Shown one piece after another: positions 63,346 to 64,000 of a stretch of DNA of 64,000 bases. The notes under the pieces were generated by a model that was given only the letters and a program-made list of their open reading frames with translations, did not search any database and had not been told where the DNA came from. The position numbers and the translations under genes were made by a program. How positions within the stretch are numbered: the stretch's first letter is position 1; the number at the start of each line of letters is the position of its first letter. The stretch comes from Azadirachta indica (taxonomy: Eukaryota; Streptophyta; Magnoliopsida; Sapindales; Meliaceae): positions 13,726,274 to 13,790,273 of the forward strand of contig CM040444.1 in assembly GCA_022749755.1 (NCBI GenBank), given 5' to 3'.

Positions 63346-63550
63346 GAAACTCACAGGTTGTATCTTCGTAAACTTATGTTAATGTAACATCTCCATCAAC
63401 TTGTTAATCAATAAAATTCCAAGTTCTTAAAGAGACATCGGCATGTTTTTTGGCCGGGTTGCTTGGTATTCCAACCTGGTAACTTCAATTTACTATTAAT
63501 TATTCCTGGAGATGTTAATATTAAGTTTGTTGAAGTTGTTGCAACTTAAA
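63346..63550 (+). pseudogene. Third polyprenol-reductase-like copy, 3'-end remnant
   Basis: It starts mid-exon 6 (GAAACTCACAGGTTGTATCT, reading ETHRLYLRKL) and runs straight into the shared 3' UTR words: AATGTAACATCTCCATCAAC, TTGTTAATCAATAAAATTCC, TTTTTTGGCC and CAACCTGGTAACTTCAA. A tail like copy 2's follows (GGAGATGTTAATATTAAG against GGTGATGTTAGCTTTG). The other exons are absent upstream. A poly(A) signal is retained at 63410-63415. Confidence 0.8.
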
Positions 63551-63724
63551 GAGGAATTAAAGTAAGATGTGAAAGCTTACTTTTTATCTTCTACGGTAAT
63601 AAATACGAACAAATTGTTCTACCTTCTTTGGACGGTGGAAAATCACTAACAAAAAAGAAAACAAAAAAAAAAAAAGAAAAAGCACTCACTTCACAATTGG
63701 CTCACTATCTTTTCTCGAAAAATT

Positions 63725-64000
63725 ACCATGAACCCCTCAGATTTAGTTGAAATACCCATTATCTTTTGAGGTTTCAAAAATACCCGATTATGTTCTACCA
63801 TTAATTGAGATAACGGAAAAATGATGCTTTTACTATTACACCCTTGAGTCAACAAGGGATTTGACTCTGATAAGAGAGAGATTAGTGTGGTGTAGTAGAG
63901 CATTTATCATTGTCCCCCTAAAATTTGAATTTATTCGTTATGTAGATTAACAGTAAGATGTAATGAACTATTTTTGAAACTTCAGGGATAATGGATATTG
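63725..64000. mobile_element. Inverted-repeat element at the right edge
   Basis: AAATACCCATTATCTTTTGA, GGTTTCAAAAATACCC and TTCTACCATTAATTGAGATA on the plus strand are mirrored on the minus strand from the edge as ATATCCATTATCCCTGAAG, TTTCAAAAATAGTTC and TTACTGTTAATCTACATAAC. The right end may continue beyond the window. No coding sequence. Confidence 0.55.

Overview
The window is nuclear DNA of a eudicot plant. The evidence is AT-rich intergenic DNA, genes split by short GT-AG introns, chloroplast-targeted products, plant-specific families (BPC, group I bZIP, OPT) and a plant-type nuclear tRNA-Leu(CAA). Protein style suggests a rosid tree, possibly Citrus, but this is an inference from memory and not a search result. 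I built the gene models by reading splice sites by eye. All ten multi-exon or single-exon models listed as CDS close in frame.

Layout, left to right. (1) 1-942: 3' exons of an oligopeptide transporter (OPT) gene, cut by the window edge. A 51-residue secreted Cys-rich peptide gene lies on the other strand (1557-1712). (2) 2871-4253: a three-exon gene for a 53-residue ATP-synthase-e-like mitochondrial protein. (3) 7374-9665 (-): chloroplast ribosome-binding factor A. (4) 9.8-15.3 kb: gene-free and very AT-rich, with a decayed tandem array of about seven units of roughly 175 bp. (5) 15345-17123: intronless plastid amidophosphoribosyltransferase. (6) 18776-27741: a 14-exon MTR4-type exosome RNA helicase with two GC-AG introns. 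(7) 28671-33193 (-): tRNA-dihydrouridine synthase 3, then a tRNA-Leu(CAA) gene (-) and a broken OPT fragment. (8) 34900-38337 (-): a VIP1/bZIP29-type transcription factor. (9) 38.4-48.4 kb: gene-poor, with several inverted-repeat (MITE-like) elements and a G-box-rich island. (10) 48457-49494 (-): a class II BASIC PENTACYSTEINE (BPC6-type) factor with a long leader intron. (11) 55697-62810: two tandem polyprenol-reductase-like genes, with a third 3'-end remnant at 63346-63550.

The genes do not form one pathway. Several are housekeeping RNA or organelle functions: MTR4 (nuclear RNA decay), DUS3 and tRNA-Leu (tRNA biology), RbfA (plastid 30S maturation), GPAT (plastid purine synthesis), an F1Fo-ATPase small subunit and dolichol synthesis. 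I found no convincing new multi-gene system. The most interesting items are the mosaic identity of the polyprenol-reductase duplicates, which looks like gene conversion, together with their third remnant; the two GC-AG introns in MTR4; the dispersed OPT relic; the small secreted Cys peptide; and several unclassified inverted-repeat elements.
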